32,586 nt of DNA, from positions 1 to 32,586 of the IMG/VR virus record IMGVR_UViG_3300030116_004499. The stretch is one strand, 5' to 3'. The stretch's first letter is position 1. The number at the start of each line of letters is the position of its first letter. The DNA is from a virus. Both the position numbers and the translations under genes were made by a program. Below, one piece after another: positions 15,897-22,965 of the stretch. The notes beneath the pieces were generated by a model. That model was not told the DNA's origin. It saw nothing but the letters and a program-made list of their open reading frames with translations, and did not search any database.

Positions 15897-16188
15897 TTAT
15901 ACCGCCTAACAATAATAAATAATTTCGTGCATCCTGTATTCTACCAACTATAGGTTCTTCTGATACTTCTTTGCCGTTTAACACATAGTTTCTTATTGAA
16001 TCCATATGCTTTAATAAATAAATAAGAGCTACCTGCTCTGCTCTTAAATTCATTCTGTCACCAATGCTTTTAAAGTTTTTAAACTTATCCTCATCTGATA
16101 CTGTATATTCCTCACCCTTAACTAGCATAAGTCTATTCTCTTCATCTTGCATAGATTTTGCCCATCTCATAAAGTGGCTAACCTTCAT
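15862..16188 (-). CDS. DUF1599/MazG-like all-alpha protein
   Basis: A 108-residue all-helical protein. The motif KGEEYTVSDEDKFKNFKSIG (24-43), a LLKHMDSIRNYV helix and an EEPIVGRIQDARNYLLLL helix (about 77-94) match the layout of DUF1599-type nucleotide-modification-associated proteins and related MazG-like NTP pyrophosphatases. It may act on nucleotides, perhaps in support of the DNA modification gene two positions downstream. Metal-binding acidic residues are present (E, D in the last two helices). The start follows GAGAGGTTTCAGT. The 3' end overlaps the zinc-ribbon gene by 35 bases. Confidence 0.6.
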   Translation of the reverse strand: MKVSHFMRWAKSMQDEENRLMLVKGEEYTVSDEDKFKNFKSIGDRMNLRAEQVALIYLLKHMDSIRNYVLNGKEVSEEPIVGRIQDARNYLLLLGGIIEERKSKGKPK

Positions 16189-16315
16189 ACTGAAACCTCT
16201 CTATGATTTGTAGGCAGACATGAAAAGCAATTAAAAAAGCTATAGAAAACAACAGAGAGCTTAAACTAAAAAAAAAGAAAGTTACAACCCATTCCGTAAT
16301 ATTAAACAATATCAT
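16178..16315 (-). CDS. 45-residue hydrophobic membrane peptide
   Basis: A short gene with ATG 16315 coupled to the previous gene by ATGA. It encodes a single very hydrophobic stretch (WVVTFFFFSLSSLLFSIAFLIAF, about residues 9-31) followed by VCLQIIERFQYEG. It overlaps the next start by 11 bases. It is a one-span membrane peptide placed among early genes, possibly acting on the host membrane or a host transporter. I do not recognise it. Confidence 0.5.
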   Translation of the reverse strand: MILFNITEWVVTFFFFSLSSLLFSIAFLIAFHVCLQIIERFQYEG

Positions 16316-16467
16316 TTTACTCCCCTTATTTCATCAATAATATCTTGCTTATCTTTTTTTCTATCCCATCTATCCAGATAGTGATATGATATTATTGAAA
16401 ATATGATAATAGTAACGATGAAAACGTCAAAGGCATTTTCTTGTAGTGATTGTAGCCAATAGCTCAT
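16312..16467 (-). CDS. 51-residue membrane peptide
   Basis: A short gene behind a strong AAAGGAGAAATC, so translation is likely. The product has one transmembrane helix at about 15-29 (VFIVTIIIFSIISYHY) and a charged cytoplasmic-type tail (DRWDRKKDKQDIIDEIRG). Its stop is coupled (ATGA) to the next membrane peptide. Palindrome B lies 17 bases upstream of its start. Function unknown. Confidence 0.6.
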   Translation of the reverse strand: MSYWLQSLQENAFDVFIVTIIIFSIISYHYLDRWDRKKDKQDIIDEIRGVK

Positions 16468-16483
16468 GATTTCTCCTTTAAAT

Positions 16484-16500
16484 AGTTAAGGTTCTTAACT
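16484..16500 (-). promoter_or_regulatory. 17-bp palindrome, site B
   Basis: On the transcribed (minus) strand it reads AGTTAAG-AAC-CTTAACT, a perfect 7-bp inverted repeat, 17 bases upstream of ATG 16467 and just before AAAGGAG. It is one of six related sites in the window. Confidence 0.55.
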
Positions 16501-16542
16501 TTTTAGCATAGGTAGGAAAGGTCAAAGTCTAGCAAAAGTCTT

Positions 16543-16644
16543 TTACTGTCTCCTACCGCCACTAATTTTTTGCCCCAGTTTTCTTTTAGTGCCAACCATA
16601 AGAAAACATCTGTCATTCATTTTTACAAACATACTTAACCACAT
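16543..16644 (-). CDS. Possible 33-residue peptide
   Basis: ATG 16644 lies six bases after an AGGA. The frame encodes MWLSMFVKMNDRCFLMVGT and a basic end (KRKLGQKISGGRRQ). It sits in a 240-base gap between palindrome B and the CxxC gene at 16708. The length and composition are plausible for a phage microprotein, but chance cannot be excluded. Confidence 0.3.
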   Translation of the reverse strand: MWLSMFVKMNDRCFLMVGTKRKLGQKISGGRRQ

Positions 16645-16707
16645 ATCTTCCTGTTTGCTTATGTGTTCAGCTTACAGGTTTAGTTATTGATTTATTGGGG
16701 CAATTCA

Positions 16708-16929
16708 TTAAATTGATTTTGCCATGTCATCTAAGCAACTTGAACATATATCCTTACTGCAAACATTACAGGTGGTTATCTTATCTAAGTCATTCATAAC
16801 ACTGTTAACTATATAGCTAATAGCTGATAGTTCTTTCTGTAAACCAATTTTTGATAAATCTGACATTTCTAATTCTGTATGATTCCAAATACTGCTAATT
16901 TTATTTCTTATTTTTTCTATATCTTTCAT
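16708..16929 (-). CDS. Small CxxC-containing protein
   Basis: A 73-residue protein with start at 16929 behind AAGGAGAACAAAA. The N-terminal 50 residues form one or two helices (IEKIRNKISSIWNHTELEM). The end carries CNVC-x4-CSSC, a compact four-Cys zinc site. It lies downstream of the HNH gene in the same operon. Possibly a small nucleic-acid or protein-binding zinc finger; no family recognised. Confidence 0.6.
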   Translation of the reverse strand: MKDIEKIRNKISSIWNHTELEMSDLSKIGLQKELSAISYIVNSVMNDLDKITTCNVCSKDICSSCLDDMAKSI

Positions 16930-16940
16930 TTTTGTTCTCC

Positions 16941-17303
16941 TTAAAAATTGAATGATTCTTGAGCTAGTTTTGTGATGATCTCCTCATAATCATCATCATT
17001 GAATTTTACTATTTTATTTTTTCTTTCCTTTAATACTTCGTACCATCGGATGCCACGCTTTTCTACTGCCCATTCAACAAACTCCGCAGGAGTCTTATGA
17101 GCAGAGAATTTTGAGGAGAACACATGGCATCCGACACAGAGACAAAAACCATTATCAATATCCCAACGAACCGAGCGAATAGATCGTGAATAAAAGTGAT
17201 GTGCATTTAGGGGTTTCGTCTTGTGGCAATATTCGCACATACCATATTCTTTTATTTTGTCCGACCATACTTTATCTAGCTTTTTTGATAATGATTTCTT
17301 CAC
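16941..17303 (-). CDS. HNH endonuclease (NinG-like)
   Basis: A 120-residue HNH nuclease. The zinc pairs C-E-Y-C (23-26) and C-L-C-x2-C frame the catalytic part LNAHHFYSRSIRSVRWDIDN, with the tandem His and the Asn of the HNH motif, then GFCLCVGCH. This is the pattern of phage NinG/Rap-like recombination nucleases and small HNH proteins. It follows the SSB-like gene by seven bases, and the start appears to be GTG 17303 with no ribosome binding site, suggesting reinitiation. Likely roles are branched-DNA cutting in recombination or terminase-assisted cleavage. Confidence 0.75.
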   Translation of the reverse strand: MKKSLSKKLDKVWSDKIKEYGMCEYCHKTKPLNAHHFYSRSIRSVRWDIDNGFCLCVGCHVFSSKFSAHKTPAEFVEWAVEKRGIRWYEVLKERKNKIVKFNDDDYEEIITKLAQESFNF

Positions 17304-17309
17304 AGAGAA

Positions 17310-17801
17310 TTAAAATGGGGAATCATCCTCTGTTGATTCAGATGGTGACTTACCTTCTAATACATTCAACAAACTCATCATATTAGCTTCTATAACAACC
17401 AATTCTCCAGTAGTCAGCACCTTGTCTTTTGTACTTATCATATCAACAGCCAACTTCAAACATACCTGCTTGTGAATATCGTGAGTTCTATTATCTATAC
17501 TGCTATTTGCAGATGTAGATATAGGTTTAGGTTGAGTATCTCCTTGAGGAATAACATTCCATGCAAATTTACCCGGGGCATACTCATCTTTCCTAATATT
17601 AACTTTAGCACCTCTACCAAATGTACTTAGTTTCTTATGCAGGTTCTCGGTTGCAAAAAAGCTAGTCTCTCGACCTTCTTTATTTACACCATATAAATAC
17701 CAAGCACCATAAGAATTTTGACCTTGTTTTGGCTGATCATAAAGTAACTCTACAATGTTATCTTTATCTTTTGATAATTTAAATGAATCTTTATTTTCCA
17801 T
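17310..17801 (-). CDS. SSB-like single-stranded DNA binding protein
   Basis: A 163-residue protein with start at 17801 behind AAAGGAGAAAC. The N-terminal ~95 residues look like an OB fold: several strands (GAWYLYGVNKEGRETSFFAT, then AKVNIRKDEYAPGKFAWNVI), then a disordered linker, a helix and an acidic C-terminus ending ESTEDDSPF. That end mimics the DDDIPF tail by which bacterial SSB recruits partner enzymes. The primase-helicase, replication loader and HNH gene are close by. It is not a canonical SSB by sequence, so the function rests on the tail, fold pattern and context. Confidence 0.6.
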   Translation of the reverse strand: MENKDSFKLSKDKDNIVELLYDQPKQGQNSYGAWYLYGVNKEGRETSFFATENLHKKLSTFGRGAKVNIRKDEYAPGKFAWNVIPQGDTQPKPISTSANSSIDNRTHDIHKQVCLKLAVDMISTKDKVLTTGELVVIEANMMSLLNVLEGKSPSESTEDDSPF

Positions 17802-18054
17802 GTTTCTCCTTTGCTTTTAATATGGTTTTAACTGATTCTGTAATATCTTTCCATTTCTCGACATCATGCCCTTCATAGGTTTCAAATGATGCACATTCCA
17901 AATATGGATCACGAGCTTTGAAAAGTAAAAGATACTCACTAACTCCTTCAAGAAGATCGTCTATGCTATATCTGACTATTGTTTGTTCTCCATCTGTATT
18001 TTCAAAATACCTGCCATCATCATCAACATATCCATCCCAACAAATAGTAGCCAT
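17791..18054 (-). CDS. Small hypothetical protein upstream of SSB-like gene
   Basis: An 87-residue protein. I choose ATG 18054 (MATICWDGYVDDDGRYF) because AGGAAAG precedes it; a longer frame opening at a TTG (18105) would run inside the preceding gene without a binding site. The first 40 residues look beta-rich, the rest helical and acidic. It overlaps the SSB-like gene by 11 bases. Function unknown. Confidence 0.6.
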   Translation of the reverse strand: MATICWDGYVDDDGRYFENTDGEQTIVRYSIDDLLEGVSEYLLLFKARDPYLECASFETYEGHDVEKWKDITESVKTILKAKEKHGK

Positions 18055-18067
18055 ATAAACATCTTTC

Positions 18068-18202
18068 CTATTCAACTGGAACAACCTTACAGTTGTTACG
18101 CTCAAGAAGTTTTACAACCATCATTCTGATAGCATCAATCTCCTCTTGAGTTAGTTCTTCTGGAAATTCTACCCTGAATTTTCCTTGTGTTATTTCTTTC
18201 AT
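18068..18202 (-). CDS. 44-residue helical peptide
   Basis: A short gene behind AAGGAGAACGT, with a promoter-like sequence immediately upstream (18221-18250). It encodes MKEITQGKFRVEFPEELTQE, then a helix (EIDAIRMMVVKLLER) and NNCKVVPVE. It appears to be the first gene of a separate downstream operon (peptide, small protein, SSB-like, HNH). Function unknown. Confidence 0.55.
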   Translation of the reverse strand: MKEITQGKFRVEFPEELTQEEIDAIRMMVVKLLERNNCKVVPVE

Positions 18203-18220
18203 ACGTTCTCCTTATGTTTG

Positions 18221-18250
18221 AATATAATAAATTGAAATAATATAAATCAA
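18221..18250 (-). promoter_or_regulatory. Sigma70-like promoter, minus strand
   Basis: On the minus strand TTGATT and TATATT are separated by 18 bases, ending 19 bases before the start of the 44-residue gene. It lies directly after the stop of the metallophosphoesterase gene and would start the SSB/HNH/Mom-like part of the block. It matches the standard bacterial consensus moderately well. Confidence 0.45.
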
Positions 18251-18252
18251 GT

Positions 18253-19017
18253 CTATCCCTTAATTAATTCACCCCACAACGATGTTTTACCATTCACTAT
18301 TTGAACTAAGTGGACTGTAAAAAATCCTGAATAATAAAAATCAACGATAGCAAAAGCGTGTTGCCAATTATGCTGTCTATTACCTAACCACTCATTTGAT
18401 TCTGCACTCATATCTTTTAAGCAACCTATTGACCAAGCCGATTTGACTCCATCAATATGGGTAACGGAAGATTGCTGTATATCGTGATGGTGTCCATACA
18501 TAACATTACCACCAAGACGAAGCAGATGGTTGCGAGTGTGATTAATACCAGCGAAATGATGTCCATGATAAAAGTTGAGCTTTCCAATTTTAAGCATCTT
18601 GCCCAATGGGTGGTATTTATAACCACGCTGTCCCAATTTAATAGCATTTTTAACCAAAAAATCCTTAGCAAGGTAGGGATTTTCTTCAACAAATCTGTTA
18701 AGCCAGTCCTCATGGTTTCCTTCAACAAAATGTTTCTCCTTTACGTTTACTTTATCTAATGATTCATCAATTATATCCATCCCCTTATTTACTTCTTCAA
18801 TCTCTTTTGCAACGAATGGTAATTGATATTCTAATGGTGGTCTTTTCTTTTTCTTCCATTGCCAATGGGAAACCGATTCCCATTCTCCAGTATCCCCAAG
18901 ATCAATATAACCATCAGGTTTTATAATCTCGATAGCCTGACATACAACACTTATAGCTTTCATATCTGCCATAGGAAAATGCTTATCAGGTGTGACAATA
19001 TACCTCTTCACTTTCAT
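18253..19017 (-). CDS. Calcineurin-like metallophosphoesterase
   Basis: A 254-residue phosphoesterase with a two-metal site. Ligand motifs are present in order: D-K-H at 11-13, G-D-T at 41-43, G-N-H-E-D at 100-104, H-G-H-H at 151-154 and G-H-H-H at 175-178. The family cleaves phosphomonoesters or diesters of nucleotides and DNA; substrates in phage proteins are mostly unknown. It overlaps the preceding gene by ATGA and lies just downstream of the primase-helicase, which suggests work on DNA ends, cyclic nucleotides or replication by-products. The first motif is D-x-H as required. It is not a Mre11-type nuclease by length. Confidence 0.85.
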   Translation of the reverse strand: MKVKRYIVTPDKHFPMADMKAISVVCQAIEIIKPDGYIDLGDTGEWESVSHWQWKKKKRPPLEYQLPFVAKEIEEVNKGMDIIDESLDKVNVKEKHFVEGNHEDWLNRFVEENPYLAKDFLVKNAIKLGQRGYKYHPLGKMLKIGKLNFYHGHHFAGINHTRNHLLRLGGNVMYGHHHDIQQSSVTHIDGVKSAWSIGCLKDMSAESNEWLGNRQHNWQHAFAIVDFYYSGFFTVHLVQIVNGKTSLWGELIKG

Positions 19018-19184
19018 ATTAACTCCGAATTAAGCCACATATCGAGTGCTTTTTCCCATTGCTGATAAGTAGCTTTATTGTTATTATAATTAACCCATAC
19101 TTGGTCAAATTCTTTCCAGTATCTATTTCTCATATGCCTTATGTGTCTTTCCATGCTTTGATTGTTCCATTTATTTATATCCAT
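19014..19184 (-). CDS. Small basic helical protein
   Basis: A 56-residue protein with start at ATG 19184 (MDINKWNNQ), preceded by AGGAG only two bases away; a longer frame from 19235 would begin inside the primase-helicase gene. It is helical and rich in Trp, Tyr, Arg and Asn (RHIRHMRNRYWKEFDQVW). It lies between primase-helicase and metallophosphoesterase and is coupled to the latter by ATGA. Function unknown, perhaps a replication accessory factor. Confidence 0.5.
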   Translation of the reverse strand: MDINKWNNQSMERHIRHMRNRYWKEFDQVWVNYNNNKATYQQWEKALDMWLNSELI

Positions 19185-19194
19185 ATCTCCTAAC

Positions 19195-20874
19195 CTATTC
19201 AAAAAGATTTTCTTTAGGTTCTTCGATGTATTCATAATATTTTCCTCTAACTATATCGTATTTTAATTTAATGGGGGAATTTTGATTTGGCTTTCCATTT
19301 TTATACTGAAATCTAATCTTATGAACATGAATACCTGCATAATCTTCCTCATCACTTCTGTGTCTATGCACAGTAATTGCATTGTCACATTTATTAAACC
19401 AGTTAGCTGATCCAGAAATATCATATGGTGTAGGCACAACTGGTTTACGATCAACCCCATTCTCCATCTTTCTAGGATGTGCTACAACCCATATGTGCAT
19501 CTCATTAACTTTGGAAAATGCACTTAGTTGAGCAAGTACCCTTGAAACATATAAAGTCTCATTCTCGCCATCTCCAAACTTATGTTCTAATGTATTCCAC
19601 GGATCAATAATTAATCCATTTAAACCAAATCTAAAATTTAAAATCTTAGCTTGTTCTATAATGGATTCTATTGTAACGGAATCTTCCTGAGTTCCAATAA
19701 ATTTTATATGCTCATTTAATATTTTCATTGAACTTCTGGCTGTATCTTCATCTAACTTTTCATCTCCCCAAAATGGCTTTCCAGTAAATTTACCAACCAG
19801 TTTTAATAAGTGGTGTTCAACTGGAAAGTTCTCTGCTGAAAAAACACCAAACTTCCATCCATAAGATTGAACCATATTAATCATAACAGAATCCATCCAT
19901 TCAGACTTCCCCATATTTGGCACACCAGTTATAACAGTAACCTCTGATGGACTTACTAAATAATGAGGATCAACACTAGACCAACCAGTAGATAGACCTT
20001 GAACTTGTGGCTTTAATAATAAATCAATGGCATCATCTTCAATATCTTGAATCATAACAACACCATCAATAGGATATGGATGTGCATTACTTACAATATC
20101 CTGAACCGCATCTTCTCCATGCTTTATAAGTACATCATTCATGTCCTTACATCCATCTGGATATACCACTCTAAAGCATTTTTCACGCCCTATACGCCTA
20201 GATAATTCATCTCTTAGGTGTTTACCTGCCCCATCGGAATCTGTGCATAATATAATAGTATTTGCACTCATTAAGTGATCTTCTGCCGATATAAGGTAGC
20301 TAAATTTTCTATCACTAGGTTTTGAATTTGGGGCAGTTGCACCATCTGGAACAGATACAACATTCATAAATCCAGATTGAACTAATGCTAGTGCATCCAT
20401 CTCGCCCTCAGTTATAATAATTGTCTCCATCCCTTTCATGTGGTCAAATCTATAAAAACATTTTTCAGCATTTTTAGATTGCATAAATTTCTTATCAGAT
20501 GTCCTAGATTTTATATTAACAACTTCACCATCCTTATAAAAGGGAAATTGTATCCATCTATTGTTATATCCAATTTTTTCAGAATCTACAACAACCCTAG
20601 AAATTCCACGATCCTCAAACCATTGATAGACTTTTTCAGGAATCTCAGTTGCGGGTGGGTTAGGTCTCTTGACTTCTTTAAATTTGTTAAGCTCCTTAAC
20701 TTTTTTCAATGTTCCCTTCCACCCACAATGATGGCAATTCCAAACTCCCTCATCTATGTTAACAGACAAGCATGGATCAGATGTTTTCTTTCTACTACTA
20801 GAACACTGTGGGCATTGTATTTTTTCTTGCCCAGATGTTCCCTTTACAAAAATCCCATTCTCCTCAAATGTCAT
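19195..20874 (-). CDS. Primase-helicase (T7 gp4-like)
   Basis: A 559-residue bifunctional replication enzyme. The start is at ATG 20874, after GGGAG in the overlap with the previous gene. The N-terminus has a zinc ribbon (CPQC 21-24, CHHC 47-50). The TOPRIM primase core is next: ITEGEMDAL at about 154-162 and TDSDGAGK at 211-218. The C-terminus is a RecA-type helicase with Walker A GVPNMGKS (317-324), Walker B LIIDP (421-425) and IWVVAHPRK (461-469), as in T7 gp4 and Twinkle. It should unwind DNA and make primers at the fork. Palindrome C falls within its codons 59-63. Confidence 0.9.
   Translation of the reverse strand: MTFEENGIFVKGTSGQEKIQCPQCSSSRKKTSDPCLSVNIDEGVWNCHHCGWKGTLKKVKELNKFKEVKRPNPPATEIPEKVYQWFEDRGISRVVVDSEKIGYNNRWIQFPFYKDGEVVNIKSRTSDKKFMQSKNAEKCFYRFDHMKGMETIIITEGEMDALALVQSGFMNVVSVPDGATAPNSKPSDRKFSYLISAEDHLMSANTIILCTDSDGAGKHLRDELSRRIGREKCFRVVYPDGCKDMNDVLIKHGEDAVQDIVSNAHPYPIDGVVMIQDIEDDAIDLLLKPQVQGLSTGWSSVDPHYLVSPSEVTVITGVPNMGKSEWMDSVMINMVQSYGWKFGVFSAENFPVEHHLLKLVGKFTGKPFWGDEKLDEDTARSSMKILNEHIKFIGTQEDSVTIESIIEQAKILNFRFGLNGLIIDPWNTLEHKFGDGENETLYVSRVLAQLSAFSKVNEMHIWVVAHPRKMENGVDRKPVVPTPYDISGSANWFNKCDNAITVHRHRSDEEDYAGIHVHKIRFQYKNGKPNQNSPIKLKYDIVRGKYYEYIEEPKENLFE
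20685..20701 (-). promoter_or_regulatory. 17-bp palindrome, site C (inside primase-helicase gene)
   Basis: On the transcribed strand it reads AGTTAAG-GAG-CTTAACA, with a one-base loss of symmetry at the outer edge. It lies inside coding sequence and encodes VKELN, unlike most other copies, so its presence could be chance or a genuine internal site. Confidence 0.4.
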
Positions 20875-20875
20875 T

Positions 20876-21670
20876 TTATCTCCCATTTAAATATTTATGT
20901 TGAATGTTCTGAAACTTAGTAAATCCATTTTCAGATTTTTTTCTTAGTGACTTTATGCTGAGTAAAGTCTTGCCCCAAAACTTATCATGTACTGCCCAGC
21001 TTATAACATTCTTAATATCATCATACTCAAAACCATCTTTTTTAATTAAATCATAAAGTATATTTATACTGCCATTTACAATATCAAGGTTATCATTCCA
21101 ATTTTTTTCTATTATGTTTGGGTATCTCGATTCTTGTATATTATAAAAATCTTTTACAATTTTATACAAAGCATTTTTCTGCTTTCCATTGATCTGATTA
21201 TTTAGCTTAGTATCTTTAGAATTGCCATTGGTATATACTTTACTTATACTATTATTATTATATAATAATGATTGGGTATTTTGACTAGGCATATTGCCAT
21301 TAAATTGCAATCCACCCTCGCTATTATTATTACCCCCTACGTTATTTTGCACATAGGGTAATTTATAATTATTATTTAGGTATAGGGAATTTTGTATAGG
21401 GGTAATATATCTTTTCTTAAATTTTTTAGTGTTTTCTTCATACTCCATTACTATTTTTATAAACCCATATTTTCTCAAGCTAGATATACTTCTTGAGGCT
21501 GTGTCTTTGCTCATGTTAAACACCCTGCTAAAATAAGAATTATTCTTAACACAAACCCCATCTTTTTCTAAACAAGCCATAATCTCTGCAAAAATTAATT
21601 TGGCATTTGCTGTTAATTCAGTATGGTATCTCACATCACTAGGCATAACTGCATAATAACTACTTTGCAT
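20876..21670 (-). CDS. Replication initiator / helicase loader with winged helix
   Basis: A 264-residue protein with start 21670 behind AAAAGGAGAAGAAATA. The N-terminal ~95 residues form a winged-helix DNA-binding domain (LTANAKLIFAEIMACLEKDG, NNSYFSRVFNMSKDTASRSI). Then comes a long Asn-rich linker (NNVGGNNNSEGG and a run of NNN), and a C-terminal helical domain with VISWAVHDKFWGKTLLSIKS, the DnaD/phage-O-type helicase-loading pattern. It should bind an origin and recruit the primase-helicase encoded right after it. It overlaps the ribosome binding site of that gene. A strong hairpin precedes its leader. Confidence 0.75.
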   Translation of the reverse strand: MQSSYYAVMPSDVRYHTELTANAKLIFAEIMACLEKDGVCVKNNSYFSRVFNMSKDTASRSISSLRKYGFIKIVMEYEENTKKFKKRYITPIQNSLYLNNNYKLPYVQNNVGGNNNSEGGLQFNGNMPSQNTQSLLYNNNSISKVYTNGNSKDTKLNNQINGKQKNALYKIVKDFYNIQESRYPNIIEKNWNDNLDIVNGSINILYDLIKKDGFEYDDIKNVISWAVHDKFWGKTLLSIKSLRKKSENGFTKFQNIQHKYLNGR

Positions 21671-21689
21671 TTATTTCTTCTCCTTTTTG

Positions 21690-21721
21690 ATTGGGTAGGG
21701 CAATTTATAAAACCCCACCCA
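21690..21721 (-). other. RNA hairpin in leader of replication initiator gene
   Basis: Arms 21690-21699 and 21712-21721 form ten pairs on the minus-strand RNA with one G-U (TTGGGTGGGG against CCCTACCCAA) and a 12-base loop. It lies between the stop at 21737 and the start at 21670. It is not followed by a U-run, so it looks like a processing, stability or attenuation element rather than an intrinsic terminator. Confidence 0.5.
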
Positions 21722-21736
21722 ACCTATTGCCTTATG

Positions 21737-21955
21737 TTATTTATTACCTTGTACTGGTTTTAGGCATAGTTCAAAATATTCACATTTCTTCCCATCTAAA
21801 ACAGCACACTTTTTATAAGCATATTCTTCATTGATCCATTGATTAAGTTTCTCACCTATCATTATACCAGAACATTTAAAACCGACATTATAATTGGCAC
21901 ATTCTTTTTTTATGAATGTCTCTATGTTGTTTTTTTCTCGGTTCATTCTTAGCAT
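21737..21955 (-). CDS. Cys-rich small protein
   Basis: A 72-residue protein starting at ATG 21955 behind GGAGAATCTA. It has Cys at about 20, 28, 50, 58 and 64 (ECANYNVGFKCSG, then KKCAVLDGKKCEYFELCLKP), an arrangement for a metal site or iron-sulphur cluster. It is at the end of the small-gene run preceding the replication initiator. I recall C-x-YF-E-x-C-x-x-P endings in other phage and bacterial small proteins but cannot name the family. Confidence 0.65.
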   Translation of the reverse strand: MLRMNREKNNIETFIKKECANYNVGFKCSGIMIGEKLNQWINEEYAYKKCAVLDGKKCEYFELCLKPVQGNK

Positions 21956-21982
21956 TAGATTCTCCTCTATCTCTTACGATTT

Positions 21983-22246
21983 TTAAAAAAGAATGGCATC
22001 TTTGATCCAGAATTTTATTGGAACTACTAGCTTGTTTTCGCCACCCAATAGCTTAACCCATCCATGTTGAATCGCCCCTTTTTTTAAAATGCTATACCTA
22101 TACCGATTGGTAATATAAACAATTTTAGTTAAAGATTCAAGAGAAACCTGATCTAAATTAATTGTCCATGATCCACCGCCCATCCTTAATTTACTAGATT
22201 CTTTTTCATATTTAGTTAGTACACCATCTTTTATAAATTGCTTCAT
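21983..22246 (-). CDS. Hypothetical protein
   Basis: An 87-residue protein, coupled to the previous gene by ATGA at 22243-22246. It contains a Gly-rich turn (LRMGGGSWTINLDQVSLESL) and a beta-rich rest (KIVYITNRYRYSILKK, HGWVKLLGGENKLVVPIKF). No metal motif or membrane segment is present. Probably a small DNA- or protein-binding phage protein; not recognised. Confidence 0.6.
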   Translation of the reverse strand: MKQFIKDGVLTKYEKESSKLRMGGGSWTINLDQVSLESLTKIVYITNRYRYSILKKGAIQHGWVKLLGGENKLVVPIKFWIKDAILF

Positions 22247-22575
22247 GATACACCATGCTCCGTGAATTTTCCAAAGGGATAATCTTCTTTCATTTTTTCA
22301 TCTGCCATTCTTCGGATTTTTTCTCCATGTTTTTCATAAATAGCCTTCCTTATAAAGTTTAGGTAATGATCTATACTTTCTTGATTGACTTTAAAATAAT
22401 GTATGAAGTGACTTGCTAAAAATTCATGAAACACCATAGGAACAATTATTTCTGTTGAATCTAGTTCTTCGTGGTTTGTTTCTTGCCATTCTGTTATAGC
22501 ATCTTCAACTAAGTCAAAAAGATCGCTATAATCCTGCTTTAGCATTTCATTATTTTCTTTGTCATGTTTGCACAT
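22243..22575 (-). CDS. Acidic helical hypothetical protein
   Basis: A 110-residue protein with start 22575 behind AAGGGAGAACAAT. It is helical and acidic in its first half (MLKQDYSDLFDLVEDAITEW) and His/Phe-rich in the middle (VFHEFLASHFIHYF). Palindrome D is 14 bases upstream of the start, inside the end of the preceding gene. Function unknown. Confidence 0.6.
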   Translation of the reverse strand: MCKHDKENNEMLKQDYSDLFDLVEDAITEWQETNHEELDSTEIIVPMVFHEFLASHFIHYFKVNQESIDHYLNFIRKAIYEKHGEKIRRMADEKMKEDYPFGKFTEHGVS

Positions 22576-22587
22576 ATTGTTCTCCCT

Positions 22588-22860
22588 TTAGTTAAGTTCC
22601 TTAACTTTTATTCTTCTTGTGTAGAACTTATTTACAAACTCTTCCTGAGATAAGTTTGAGCAATGTAAACAAGTTACTTTTTCTTTTCCATAGCTAGGAA
22701 AATTTTTATAATAATATACATTTTTCAATGATACTTTTTTGCGGTCTATTGACGTTATTCTCCTTACTACTTCCCAACATTGCCTACAGCTAGTACAATA
22801 CCTGATGGTTTTATCCGCCAATTTTGCTTCAAATTCATAATCTATATTTTTTTGTCTCAT
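22588..22860 (-). CDS. Four/five-Cys zinc-finger protein
   Basis: A 90-residue protein. I use ATG 22860 (MRQKNIDYEF) because GAGGAG lies seven bases before it; the longer start at 22887 is inside the upstream microgene. It carries CTSCRQC near residue 23 and CLHC near residue 64, consistent with one zinc ribbon, plus basic residues between them. The last codons (KVKELN) lie in palindrome D. It could bind nucleic acid; no family recognised. Confidence 0.6.
   Translation of the reverse strand: MRQKNIDYEFEAKLADKTIRYCTSCRQCWEVVRRITSIDRKKVSLKNVYYYKNFPSYGKEKVTCLHCSNLSQEEFVNKFYTRRIKVKELN
22590..22606 (-). promoter_or_regulatory. 17-bp palindrome, site D
   Basis: On the transcribed strand it reads AGTTAAG-GAA-CTTAACT, identical to site A at 5257-5273. 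It overlaps the last codons of the zinc-finger gene and lies about 14 bases before ATG 22575, directly before AAGGGAG. It may be a translational operator or a DNA operator. Confidence 0.6.
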
Positions 22861-22864
22861 TTTA

Positions 22865-22963
22865 CTACTCCTCATCTTCCCAAGCATCGCAATGCTCTAA
22901 ACATTCTGAGCAAATATCGGTATCATCATATACCTTTGCCCCACAACATTCTGATATATTCAT
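22865..22963 (-). CDS. 32-residue zinc microprotein
   Basis: ATG 22963 follows TTGGAGATAATT and the frame ends TAG at 22865. The peptide MNISECCGAKVYDDTDICSE has Cys-Cys, then C-x2-C and a further Cys-His-Cys arrangement (CSECLEHC), ending acidic (DAWEDEE). It is a miniature zinc-ribbon-like protein of a kind common in phages, where ECCGA-x-CSxC peptides recur. Too short for many gene finders. Its stop is five bases before the next start. Confidence 0.65.
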   Translation of the reverse strand: MNISECCGAKVYDDTDICSECLEHCDAWEDEE

Positions 22964-22965
22964 AA

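Noticed and set aside
20457-20919. Plus-strand frame of about 150 codons in the primase-helicase region
   Set aside because: Antisense to a gene with all primase and helicase motifs; no recognisable product.
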